Positions 41,825 to 50,345 of a stretch of DNA of 64,000 bases are shown piece after piece (within the stretch, counting starts at the first letter, position 1; every line of letters starts with the position of its first letter). The notes beneath the pieces were generated by a model, which was not told the origin of the DNA, did not search any database, and was given only the letters and a program-made list of their open reading frames with translations. Origin of the DNA: Acidobacteriota bacterium (GTDB lineage: Bacteria > Acidobacteriota > Vicinamibacteria > Vicinamibacterales > 2-12-FULL-66-21). The position numbers and the translations under genes were made by a program. The stretch lies in assembly GCA_003222675.1 (NCBI GenBank), contig QHWT01000071.1, forward strand, positions 62,001 through 126,000. The letters run 5' to 3'.

Positions 41825-44485
41825 ATGCGAACAGCCGCTGCGCTCATTCTCCTTCTGACATTCGGCATCTCCGCGTCTCCCATCGCACAGTCGCGATCGT
41901 CAGTGCTGACGCCGGCGTCGGTATTCGGCTTTGAACCAGGAGCCGACTACAAGCTGGCAACGTACGATCAGTCCATTGAGTATTTCAGGAGGCTGGCAGC
42001 ATCCAGCAAGTACATCCGCCTCGTCGACGCCGGAAAGACGTCGCAGGGACGGACGATGTACTTCGCGTTGATTTCCACACCCGACAACCTTGGGCGGATC
42101 GACCGCTACCGGGAGATCTGGCAGCGGCTCGCGCATCCACAAGGCCTGACCGATGCGCAGGCCGAGCAGCTTGCACGTGACGGCAAAGCCCTCGTCCATA
42201 TCGACGGCGGGCTGCACGCGACGGAAGTCGCGGGCCCGCAGCACGCACCGCTGCTCGCATATGACCTGCTGAGCACAGCGAACCAGGCCGCGACGAAGGC
42301 GCTCCTCGACAACGTCGTCGTGATGCTCTGGCCGACGATCAATCCCGACGGCCAGCAGATGGTCGCGGAGTGGTACACGAAGAACGTCGGGACGCCGTAC
42401 GAGCTCTCGGGCCTGCCGCAGCTCTATCAGGAATATGTCGGCCACGACAACAACCGCGACGCGTACATGCTGAACATGATCGAGTCGCGCGTCATCGAGC
42501 ACACATGGCGTCAGTGGGAACCGCAGATCATTTACGTCCATCATCAGTCCGGGCCGTTTCCAACGCGCATCTGGCTGCCCCCGTTCTCCGAGCCGGTCGG
42601 GATCGATGCGCCGTTCCTCATGTCGCGGGAAGTGAACATGATCGGCATGGCGATCGCGAAAGGGCTCGAAGAGCGAGGGCAGGTCGGCGCCACGCACATG
42701 GGCACCGCGTTCGACGCGTGGTACCCGGGCTATATCGACTACGCGCCGAACTTCAAGAACATCGCGGCGTTCTGGACGGAAACCGCGCTCTATCAATACG
42801 CCACGCCGCACGACTACACCATCGACGACTTTCCACCGGATATGCGCGACCTGCGTCCACGCAGCCTCTACGCGAGCCCGTGGCCGCCGGGGCGGTGGCG
42901 CCTGCGCGATGCGGTTGATTACATGGAGACCGCGTCGTACTCGGTCATCGAGTACGCGTCGAAGTACAAGGATTCGCTGCTGCTCAATCGTTACAAGGCG
43001 GGACGCGATCAGATTGCCCGCGGGAGACGCGAGCCGCCGTTTGCGTACTTGGTTCCGCAGGAGCAGCGCGATCCCGTCGCCGCGGTCGAGCTGCTTCGCC
43101 GGCTTGCGTTCGGCGGGGTGCGCGTGTCCCAGTTGACCGCCGCCGTCACCGTTGAAGACGTCACGTGGCCGGCCGGCACCTGGGTGGTGCCGACCGATCA
43201 GGAGTTTGCCGCGCTCGCGCGCGAGGTCCTCGACGTCCAGAAATATCCGGACCTTCGGCAATATCCGGGCGGACCGCCCGAGCGTCCGTACGACGCCGCG
43301 GGATGGACGCTGCCGCTGCAGATGGGCGTGACGGTGGTCGCGTCGAAGACGCCGCTGACCGAAGAGATGCGCGCCCGGCTGAAGCTCCTCGGCCCGATGC
43401 CCGATCTCAAAGTGAAGCCCTCCGCTTACAGCGCGGCGACGAGCGATGCGGCGCCGTTCGACAGCGTGCCAGGCGCCGGCTTCGATCAAAGTGCATCCGC
43501 CGCCGCGATCGTTCCGCCCGCGGGACGCGTCAGCGGAACTGGAACCTCGCTGACGTTCGATCCCGCGCAGAACAACGCGTATCGCGCGATCAATCGCGCG
43601 TGGAAGCTCGGCGGACAGGTGACGCTTTCAAACGGCCGCTACGGCGTGATCGGGCTGACTCCCGCCCAGGAGACAGAGCTGGTCACGTCGCTGGCACTCG
43701 TTGCGGAACGCGCATGGAGCGGCAGCATGGACGAGGGCTGGACACGCTGGGTGCTCGAGCAGTACGGCTTCGAGTACGTCATGCTGCGGCCGGCGGATTT
43801 CAAGGCGCCGCTCGGCGACAAGCTCGATGTCGTGATCCTGGCAGACGACGCGCGACTGCCGATCGAAGGGACGGCCAGCAGCCCTTCGACGCTTCGAGAG
43901 CCGCAGGGTCGCCCCGAGTCAGATGGAGCGGCGACGGGCGCAGGGCAGGTGGGACGTGGAGGTGGCCGCGGTGCCATCCGTCCAGAGTACGCGGACCGAT
44001 TGTCCGCGGCTGACCTCGCCTCGCTCGAGCAGTTCATTCGTGGCGGCGGAACGCTCGTCTGCTTGAACACAGCGAGCAACTTTGCGATTCAGCAATTCAA
44101 GCTGCCCGTGAAGAACATCGTCGCGGGGCTTCCCTCCGACGACTTCTTTCTTCACGGGACGATCGTCGGCGTCACCATCGACCAGCATTCGGAAATCATG
44201 CTCGGGATGCCCTTTGCCGACAACAGCCCGGTGTTCGAAACATTGGCCGGGTTCAAGGGACGCGTCCTGGCGAAGTACCAGGATTCCGGGTCGCCGCTGC
44301 TCTCCGGGTACCTGATTGGCGAGAAGTACATGAACGGCAAGGCGGCGGCACTCGATGTCGATCTCGACGCTGGCCACGTCGTTCTCCTCGGGTTTCGTCC
44401 CGAGTGGCGCGGCCAGCCTTTCGGCACATTCAAGGTGCTCTTCAACGCGGCAATCAGCGCTGTCGCCGGGAGGGCCGTGCCGTGA
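41825..44485 (+). CDS. Secreted M14-family zinc carboxypeptidase
   Basis: 886 residues. Signal peptide 1-22. Peptidase M14 domain about 35-330, with zinc ligands H131 and E134 (GGLHATEVAG) and H239 or H240 (IIYVHHQSG), and the substrate Arg region NNRDAYM. The C-terminal half (about 400-886) has a glutamine-amidotransferase-like fold outline (VVILADDARLP, LEQFIRGGGTLVCLN, VVLLGFRPEWRGQPFGTFKVL) found in other large M14 proteins. Residues about 687-700 are encoded by a CCCTTCGAC repeat remnant and lead into a Gly-rich loop. It probably digests peptides in the periplasm or outside. Confidence 0.86.
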   Translation: MRTAAALILLLTFGISASPIAQSRSSVLTPASVFGFEPGADYKLATYDQSIEYFRRLAASSKYIRLVDAGKTSQGRTMYFALISTPDNLGRIDRYREIWQRLAHPQGLTDAQAEQLARDGKALVHIDGGLHATEVAGPQHAPLLAYDLLSTANQAATKALLDNVVVMLWPTINPDGQQMVAEWYTKNVGTPYELSGLPQLYQEYVGHDNNRDAYMLNMIESRVIEHTWRQWEPQIIYVHHQSGPFPTRIWLPPFSEPVGIDAPFLMSREVNMIGMAIAKGLEERGQVGATHMGTAFDAWYPGYIDYAPNFKNIAAFWTETALYQYATPHDYTIDDFPPDMRDLRPRSLYASPWPPGRWRLRDAVDYMETASYSVIEYASKYKDSLLLNRYKAGRDQIARGRREPPFAYLVPQEQRDPVAAVELLRRLAFGGVRVSQLTAAVTVEDVTWPAGTWVVPTDQEFAALAREVLDVQKYPDLRQYPGGPPERPYDAAGWTLPLQMGVTVVASKTPLTEEMRARLKLLGPMPDLKVKPSAYSAATSDAAPFDSVPGAGFDQSASAAAIVPPAGRVSGTGTSLTFDPAQNNAYRAINRAWKLGGQVTLSNGRYGVIGLTPAQETELVTSLALVAERAWSGSMDEGWTRWVLEQYGFEYVMLRPADFKAPLGDKLDVVILADDARLPIEGTASSPSTLREPQGRPESDGAATGAGQVGRGGGRGAIRPEYADRLSAADLASLEQFIRGGGTLVCLNTASNFAIQQFKLPVKNIVAGLPSDDFFLHGTIVGVTIDQHSEIMLGMPFADNSPVFETLAGFKGRVLAKYQDSGSPLLSGYLIGEKYMNGKAAALDVDLDAGHVVLLGFRPEWRGQPFGTFKVLFNAAISAVAGRAVP
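43882..43919 (+). repeat. CCCTTCGAC-type repeat in the M14 gene
   Basis: CCCTTCGAC, then CAGGGTCGCCC and GAG, share order and spacing with the palindrome at 40444-40473. Here the inverse arm is degraded. It is in frame and encodes SPSTLREPQGRPES. Confidence 0.55.
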
Positions 44486-44522
44486 CATTTCGCCGCGACA
44501 GAAGAACTGTAGCCCTGCGGAT

Positions 44523-44554
44523 TTGGTGATTTCTGGATTGGGTAATCTGGTGAT
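44523..44554 (+). repeat. Octamer array (TTGGTGAT family)
   Basis: Four 8-base units: TTGGTGAT, TTCTGGAT, TGGGTAAT, CTGGTGAT, the same word as the array at 32811. It lies 37 bases after the M14 stop. Confidence 0.75.
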
Positions 44555-44612
44555 TGTGCTTCGCACGCGCTCCCGCGCGTGCGTCTAGAGACCCGGCGCG
44601 ACCTCGCCGCTG

Positions 44613-44630
44613 ACGGGTCTAAAGACCCGT
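44613..44630. repeat. GGGTCTAAAGACCC palindrome
   Basis: ACGGGTCTAAAGACCCGT, an 18-bp perfect palindrome of the family also at 17146, 36491 and 51865. The remainder of the 280-base gap (44486-44765) holds only the octamers and the SDR promoter. Confidence 0.8.
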
Positions 44631-44706
44631 CCTCCGGGTACGCTTCACGATCATCGTTCGCGTGAGTCCCAAAAACCCACGCAATAATTAACCTGCGCGA
44701 TAACCA

Positions 44707-44760
44707 TTGACGCCGGCGCCGCCGGTCTCCATAATCGCGGCCCCGGTCAGTCAAGGAGGT
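44707..44760 (+). promoter_or_regulatory. Sigma-70-type promoter and strong ribosome site for the SDR gene
   Basis: TTGACG (44707-44712), 17 bases, CATAAT (44730-44735); the expected start is near 44742. AAGGAGGT (44753-44760) lies five bases before the ATG, a perfect anti-16S match and the strongest expression signal in the window. Confidence 0.72.
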
Positions 44761-44765
44761 CCGTA

Positions 44766-45677
44766 ATGTCCAGACCCGTCGCGTTGGTGACAGGGTGCAG
44801 CAGTGGATTCGGCCGACTCCTGGTGGAGCCGCTCGCGCGCGCGGGATACCTGGTGTACGCGACCATGCGCGACGTCGATCGGCGCAACGCGCTTGCGGCA
44901 GCCGAGCTGACGGAGCTGCGGACTCGCCAGCAGCTCGACGTGCAGGTCGCGCCGCTGGACGTGACGTCGGACAGCGGAGTCGACCAGGCTGTCCGGATGA
45001 TCGAGCGACAGGCGGGACGCGTCGACGTCCTCGTGAACAACGCCGGCTGCATGACCGGCGGCATCACCGAAGCCTTCTCGGTGAAGGAGTTCGAGCAGCA
45101 GTTCCAGACGAACGTGATCGGATTGTTCAGAGTCACGCGCGCCGTGCTGCCGATGATGCGCCGGCAGCATTCGGGCCTGCTCGTGCACGTGTCGGCGGCG
45201 CTCGGTCGCATTGCCCCGCCGTTCTTTGCGGCGTATAGCGCGAGCAAGGGGGCCGTCGACGCAATCGGTGAGTCGCTGCGCTACGAGCTCGCGCCGCTGG
45301 GGATCGACTCCGTGATTGTGGAACCGTCGGTCTTTCACACGCGGCTTTTCAGCAGCGCGCATCGGCCGGCGGACGGCATGCGGGCGATCGAATACGGTGC
45401 GACCGCCGCCATCTCCGGACAGCTCTTTGCCGCGTTCGACCAGATGTTCGAGACGCAGCCGGACGAAACGGATCCCCAGCACGTGGTCGAGGCCATTCTG
45501 GACCTGATCGCAATGCGGCCAGGGGAGCGCCCGCTGCGCACCGTCGTGGGCCGCGCGGATTTCGGCGCCGCAAAGGTCAACGAGCTGACCGCGTCGATCG
45601 GACGCGAGATGCTGGCGGCGGTTGGCCTGCAGCATCTCGAGAACGTATCCACCGCCCGCGCCGCGGCCATGGTCTGA
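44766..45677 (+). CDS. Short-chain dehydrogenase/reductase (classical SDR)
   Basis: 303 residues. NAD(P)-binding TGCSSGFG (9-16), NNAG in VDVLVNNAGCMTGG, and catalytic S143, Y157 and K161 (YSASK) at normal spacing. It is a single-domain cytoplasmic oxidoreductase. Cofactor preference and substrate cannot be read with confidence; RD after the second strand (ATMRDVDRR) leans to NADP. The gene stands alone with its own good promoter and an AAGGAGGT site, so it is likely well expressed. Confidence 0.9.
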   Translation: MSRPVALVTGCSSGFGRLLVEPLARAGYLVYATMRDVDRRNALAAAELTELRTRQQLDVQVAPLDVTSDSGVDQAVRMIERQAGRVDVLVNNAGCMTGGITEAFSVKEFEQQFQTNVIGLFRVTRAVLPMMRRQHSGLLVHVSAALGRIAPPFFAAYSASKGAVDAIGESLRYELAPLGIDSVIVEPSVFHTRLFSSAHRPADGMRAIEYGATAAISGQLFAAFDQMFETQPDETDPQHVVEAILDLIAMRPGERPLRTVVGRADFGAAKVNELTASIGREMLAAVGLQHLENVSTARAAAMV

Positions 45678-45755
45678 AGGCGCCTGACAGCCTGCTCGAG
45701 GAGTGTCGACGGCGAGATCCAGGCGCTGAGCATTGACGCGCGTGCTCTCCCGGTC

Positions 45756-47204
45756 TTACGCGCGGCCGAAATCAATGAACCCGCGCCCCGGGTCCGTGCT
45801 GAGCAGCCGGGCCCGCAGCCGGTCGCCGACATCGAGCCCTTCGGCACCGCGCTCGAGGCGACCCTCGATGGGCATTTTGCACAGCCGCACCCACGTACCC
45901 TTCGGGCCCGCGCCGGTGACGACCGCGTCGAATATCTCACCGATCCGGTCCGACAGGAACAGCGCCGCCGCCGCCTTCTTCGTCAGGCGCTCGACCTTGT
46001 TGGCGGCGTCTTCCTGCCGGGTGCAGTGTTCAGCGAGCCGCGTCAGCTCCGTCAATTGGTACGGCGCCCTGGTCTGCGCGATCGCGGCTTTCAACAGACG
46101 CTGCGTGACGAGATCCGGGAAGCGCCGGTTCGGCGCCGTTGAATGTGTGTAGCTGGCCGCGGCGAGCGCGAAATGACTGCTCGACTCGGTTGCGCGCTCG
46201 GCGACGTACTCGCCGCGGCCGAGCAGCTTGATCACGCTGAGTGACAGATCGGCGTAGTCGTCCGGCGCCGTCGCGCGCTCGGTTTTCAGGAACTGCTGCA
46301 GCGCGCGCGCGTTCGGGGCTGGCGGCAGCGAACCACCGTGCCGCGCCGCGAGCTCGACGATCCGCGGCCATCGTTCGGGCGAACGCACGACGCGTCGAAT
46401 CGACGAGAGGCCCTTGGCGCCGAGGAACCGCGCCGTGACGCCGTTGGCCGCAACCATGAAGTTCTCGATCAGCTCCTTGGCGCGATTTGCTGTCTCGGTC
46501 CGCAGCTCGCGGACGCCGCGGTCGTCGACGACGGGCCGCAGCTCGGAACGATCGAAATCGAGCGCTCCTTCTTCATCCCGTTGCGCCTGAAGCCGCGTCG
46601 CAATCTCGTCCTGCAGCCGCAGCTGTTGGTCGAGACCATCGACGCGCCCGAAGGCAGCGAGCGCCGGTCCTGAGCCATCGAGCCAGGCGGCGACGGCCGA
46701 ATAGGTGAGCTGCGCGTGGTTGTGGACGAGCGCGCGGTAGACGTCCGAGTCGACGAGCGTGCCGGTCCCGTCCACGACCATCTCGATGACGATCGCGGCG
46801 CGATCCTCGCCCTCGTTGAGCGACGTGCGATCAGTCGAAAGCTCGAGCGGCAGCATCGGAAAGACGACGGCGGGGGTATAGACCGAGGTCGTGTTCGCGC
46901 CTGCATGCGCATCGACTGGCGTATCCTTCGGGACCAGCGCGTCGACGTCCGCGATCGCGACGAGCACGCGCGTCGGCGACGCGCCATCGTCAGCGCAGGC
47001 TTCGAGCTGATCGAGATCGCGCGAGTCGTCGTTGTCGATCGACGACCACGGCAACGACCGCAGGTCGCGGATCGAGCTGGCGGCCGGTGCGCCAACGTGC
47101 GCGATCTGTTCTCGCGCCGCGGCCGAAAAATCCGGCTCCAGCCCGTGGGCGCGCATGGCCTCACGCGCGATCCGCTCGAGCTCGTGCTTCTGCGAACCGT
47201 TCAT
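45756..47204 (-). CDS. RNB-domain exoribonuclease (RNase II/R-like, short form)
   Basis: 482 residues. The catalytic RNB domain has the acidic block SSIDNDDSRDLDQLE (Asp ligands for Mg), AIADVDALVP, and late motifs TAPNRRFPDLVTQRLL and ASYTHSTAPN. It lacks the N-terminal cold-shock domains of RNase R. A C-terminal S1-like barrel is likely at about 395-480 (GEIFDAVVTGAGPKGTWVRL, GDRLRARLL). It degrades RNA 3' to 5'. It diverges from a secreted-protein gene with an extended -10 promoter between them. Confidence 0.86.
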   Translation of the reverse strand: MNGSQKHELERIAREAMRAHGLEPDFSAAAREQIAHVGAPAASSIRDLRSLPWSSIDNDDSRDLDQLEACADDGASPTRVLVAIADVDALVPKDTPVDAHAGANTTSVYTPAVVFPMLPLELSTDRTSLNEGEDRAAIVIEMVVDGTGTLVDSDVYRALVHNHAQLTYSAVAAWLDGSGPALAAFGRVDGLDQQLRLQDEIATRLQAQRDEEGALDFDRSELRPVVDDRGVRELRTETANRAKELIENFMVAANGVTARFLGAKGLSSIRRVVRSPERWPRIVELAARHGGSLPPAPNARALQQFLKTERATAPDDYADLSLSVIKLLGRGEYVAERATESSSHFALAAASYTHSTAPNRRFPDLVTQRLLKAAIAQTRAPYQLTELTRLAEHCTRQEDAANKVERLTKKAAAALFLSDRIGEIFDAVVTGAGPKGTWVRLCKMPIEGRLERGAEGLDVGDRLRARLLSTDPGRGFIDFGRA

Positions 47205-47214
47205 CGGGTCAGCT

Positions 47215-47223
47215 ATGATACCA
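47215..47223 (-). promoter_or_regulatory. Extended -10 promoter for the RNB nuclease
   Basis: Read on the minus strand, TGGTATCAT fits TGnTATnnT. It lies 11 bases before the start codon. The overlapping plus-strand TATGAT could serve the divergent gene. Confidence 0.4.
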
Positions 47224-47239
47224 GTGCGCCCTCCGCCAC

Positions 47240-47983
47240 ATGCGAATCGCGAACGTCGTGCTTCTGCTCGTCGCCACGATGACCTCGCTCATCGCGCAGG
47301 ACACCGTGATCTTTCGCGACGATGCGGCCGCATCGTTGTTCCGGACCAGCCGCATGAACATGAGTGGACGCGAGGCGACGATTCGCGAGCTGCTCGCCCT
47401 GCATATGACCGGCAGGATCCGCATCGCGACGCCCGATGGTGCGGCGGAGAGCGGCACGACCGACATCAAGGTGCTCCTGCCCGACCGCTACCTGCGCGTG
47501 GACTCCACGCCGGGCGCGACGCGGTACTCCGGCTTCGACCGGGACATCTTGCTGAGCGCGATCAAAGCCGGCGACAGCACGTCGACCGTACCCGACGCGC
47601 TTCGCGCAGCCGCTCTGCAGTCGGAACGGCGCCGCCTCGCATATCTGATGATTGGCGCGACGACATACGTGAGCGCCGATCTCTCGCCCGTGATTTATTC
47701 CGCGGGCTATGGCGCCGACGTGCGGGTGGTCGAAGCAATCGACGCCAACCGGAGCTTCCTGCTGCGCCTGGTGTTCGGCGAGTCGATGCTCCCGACGCGT
47801 CTCGAATATCCTGGCGGGACGATGACGTTCGCGGATCGTCGCGTTGCGGACGGGCTGCAGATGCCGTTCCGCATCACGAGCACGGGCGGCAACGGCCGCC
47901 TCGTGGACGAGATCACGTTCGAGACGGTCCGGGTCAATGGCGATCTCTCCAGCCGCGACTTCAAGATCACCGTGGCGCAGTGA
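47240..47983 (+). CDS. Secreted protein of unknown function (LolA-like outline)
   Basis: 247 residues. A signal peptide (1-19, ending LIAQ) is followed by a mostly beta-rich domain with alternating strands (ELLALHMTGRIRIATPDG, DIKVLLPDRYLRVDST, MTFADRRVADGLQMPFRI). This resembles the outer-membrane lipoprotein-sorting (LolA/LolB-like) fold, but I see no diagnostic residues. No lipobox. The last 17 bases overlap the converging regulator gene. The function is not known. Confidence 0.7.
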   Translation: MRIANVVLLLVATMTSLIAQDTVIFRDDAAASLFRTSRMNMSGREATIRELLALHMTGRIRIATPDGAAESGTTDIKVLLPDRYLRVDSTPGATRYSGFDRDILLSAIKAGDSTSTVPDALRAAALQSERRRLAYLMIGATTYVSADLSPVIYSAGYGADVRVVEAIDANRSFLLRLVFGESMLPTRLEYPGGTMTFADRRVADGLQMPFRITSTGGNGRLVDEITFETVRVNGDLSSRDFKITVAQ

Positions 47984-50126
47984 CCGGCGGCGCCAGTTTC
48001 TGCCGCACATCCCGGAGCCATTCGAGCGCGACGATCGCGCGATCGGGCGTCGCGCGTTCCTGTCGGATGAGGACGCGCCCATCAGCCGCGATGCCCAGCG
48101 CGCGCGCGTCGGTTTCGGCGAACACCACCTCCGGCGCTGCCGATGTCGCTTCGCGCTCGGGCATGAACCGCGCGCGCATCAGGCGTGCGCCTTCGCGGAA
48201 GTAGATCCACGGCCCGTCGTGACTCCACACGGGCTGCTGCCCGCCATCCCTCGAGACCTGCACGCGGCGTCCATCGGCGAGACGCCGCGCGAACACGTCC
48301 CAGCGGCCGGATTCGTCCGTCGCGTAGGCAAGCCACTTGCCGTCGCGCGAGAACGACGGCGACATTTCGTCGAACGGACCGTCACTAACGAGGCGCGGAT
48401 CACCGCCGCCTGCGCCCACGACGCCTATCGCCAGGCGACCCGACGGGAGCGTCATCGTGACCGCGACGCGATCGTCACCCGAGGCGGCCGCCGGGAACAC
48501 GTGATTTGGCGGGGCGCTCAGCACCTGTGACGTGGCGTGCTCGTCGATCGTGCGCGCGACGAGGCGGAAGGGGCCACCCGTGCGCGACGCAAAGAACACT
48601 CGACGCCCGTCGGCGGACCACACGGGTGAGACGTTCGTGCCGCCAAACGTAACGCGGGTCAGCGCGTCCGTATCGAGGCGCGCGATCCAGACATCCGATC
48701 CGCTGCCATCCGCGATGACGCCTGCCGCGCGCGTCCCGTCGGGCGAGAGCGCGATCGAGGACAGACGCGTCAGCGAGGTGAGCGCGCGATCCGGATCACC
48801 CTGCCAGCTGACGCGGGGTTGTGATGCCGGCGCGCTCTCGGCGACGAGCGTGCCGCTGGCGCTCACGGCGAACTGCGCCACGCCCTCCGCGGACGCAAGG
48901 TCGCCGACGACGGTGTCGGTTCCGCCCGTCAGCGCAAGGACGCGGTCATCGAACGTGACGCTCTGCACGTCGTGAGGGCTCGTCAGCAGGAGGTAGCCGC
49001 GGCCGGCGGCGACGCCGCGCGCAACGCCGCTGCGCAGCACGCGGAAGATCGCGGAAGGGGGCGATAGAATCGCGAGCTGTCCTGGTGTCGCCGCTTCCGG
49101 CGAAGACGCGATGGTGAAGATCACGTTGCGACCGTCCGGCAGCCACGCTGGCCACAGGTGGCGCACCTCGCCGCGATCGACGCGCGGCGTCGTGATGCGC
49201 GTCACGTCGCCGCCCTGGTCGGACAGAATCGAGAGGCCGCCGGCCGGCAGGCCGGCAAAGATGATGCGGCCGTCCGCATTCCATGCCGCGCCGCCGGGCG
49301 CGGGCGCATCCGCGATCGCGGTCGGCGCGCCGCCCGCGATGGCAATCTTCTTCAGCTTTCCCTCGGCAAAGAATCCGAGCCACCGGCCGTCAGGAGAGAA
49401 AAACGGCGCCATCGCACCGTCAGTGCCGCCGAGCCGCGTCGCGTCGAGCCGGTCGAGCGGCCGGACATACAGCGCGCAGACTCCTGTCGCTCGATCACAG
49501 GCGGACCAGGCGATTGTGCGGCCGTCCGGGGAGATGTCGATCGCGGGAGCCCGCCGATCGAAGGCTGTTCCGGCGGACGGGAGCATTTCGAACCGTGCCG
49601 CGGGCGGAGCCGCAGGCTGCGGCTGCTGCGCGATCTGCCACAGCGCGGCGACCGCGAGCACGGCGCAGACCGAGGCGACGCTCCACGGCAGCAGCTCCCG
49701 CGCGATCGATGGGTAAACCACCGACTGGGGTCTGACCCCAGTCGCCGGCTCAGGGATTTTCTCGATCGTCAGGTCAGCGGACGTGACGGGCGCGACGAAC
49801 CGGTAACCGCGCCGATGCACCGTCTGGACGTAGCGAGGGGCCTGCGGATCGTCACCGAGCGCCTGCCGCAGAAAACTAACAGCCTCGGCGAGCGACGTGT
49901 CGGTGACGAAGGCGTCCTTCCAGACGCGATCCAGGAGGTCCTGTCGCGGGACGACCTCCGCCGGACGGGCGAGCAGCAGCGCGAGCACCCCGATGACACG
50001 GGGCGGCAGCGGAATCTCCGTCCCGCCGCGCGAGAGAATGCCGTTGCGCGCGTCGAAGGCGAACGGGCCGAATGTGACCATCGACGCCTGCGTCCGCTCG
50101 AGGGCCTGGCCGGCCTCGGGTCCCAT
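47967..50126 (-). CDS. Winged-helix DNA-binding / beta-propeller transmembrane regulator
   Basis: 719 residues from ATG 50126 (the frame is open to 50192). Residues 15-105 are an OmpR-type winged helix (FGPFAFDARNGILSRGG, LLARPAEVVPRQDLLDRVW, VQTVHRRGYRFV). One membrane segment follows (about 144-164) and then a large TolB/PD40-type beta-propeller (about 190-715, with repeated SPDGRW and WSADGRRVFF words). It is probably a membrane one-component regulator with the propeller outside. Residues about 128-135 are encoded by an in-frame GGGGTCTGACCCC palindrome in the linker before the membrane segment. Confidence 0.8.
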   Translation of the reverse strand: MGPEAGQALERTQASMVTFGPFAFDARNGILSRGGTEIPLPPRVIGVLALLLARPAEVVPRQDLLDRVWKDAFVTDTSLAEAVSFLRQALGDDPQAPRYVQTVHRRGYRFVAPVTSADLTIEKIPEPATGVRPQSVVYPSIARELLPWSVASVCAVLAVAALWQIAQQPQPAAPPAARFEMLPSAGTAFDRRAPAIDISPDGRTIAWSACDRATGVCALYVRPLDRLDATRLGGTDGAMAPFFSPDGRWLGFFAEGKLKKIAIAGGAPTAIADAPAPGGAAWNADGRIIFAGLPAGGLSILSDQGGDVTRITTPRVDRGEVRHLWPAWLPDGRNVIFTIASSPEAATPGQLAILSPPSAIFRVLRSGVARGVAAGRGYLLLTSPHDVQSVTFDDRVLALTGGTDTVVGDLASAEGVAQFAVSASGTLVAESAPASQPRVSWQGDPDRALTSLTRLSSIALSPDGTRAAGVIADGSGSDVWIARLDTDALTRVTFGGTNVSPVWSADGRRVFFASRTGGPFRLVARTIDEHATSQVLSAPPNHVFPAAASGDDRVAVTMTLPSGRLAIGVVGAGGGDPRLVSDGPFDEMSPSFSRDGKWLAYATDESGRWDVFARRLADGRRVQVSRDGGQQPVWSHDGPWIYFREGARLMRARFMPEREATSAAPEVVFAETDARALGIAADGRVLIRQERATPDRAIVALEWLRDVRQKLAPPVTAPR
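49722..49744. repeat. GGGGTCTGACCCC palindrome in a regulator linker
   Basis: CGACTGGGGT, CTG, ACCCCAGTCG: a perfect 10-bp stem with a 3-base centre. It is in frame in the juxtamembrane linker of the winged-helix regulator. Confidence 0.85.
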
Positions 50127-50213
50127 GGGGCGGGATCGTAGCAAATCGACGCGCGGCCGTGCTTCGTCGAACGAAGAGGTCAGGAAAGCCACCGAAGAAC
50201 TTCTAAAAAAGCG

Positions 50214-50237
50214 CTCCGTGACTCTGTGGCTCTGAGT
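50214..50237 (+). repeat. Octamer array (CTCYGTGR)
   Basis: Three 8-base units, CTCCGTGA, CTCTGTGG, CTCTGAGT, in the divergent gap between the regulator and the permease. The rest of this gap shows no clear promoter. Confidence 0.55.
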
Positions 50238-50345
50238 AGCGAGTCCGTGACCTCTGCTGACGGTGTTGAGGAAAACTTCAGGGTTTCTTCGACACGTTCA
50301 GGCCCCGCTTCAGGACATCGGCGCCGCCGGTCGGTACGGTGCCAT

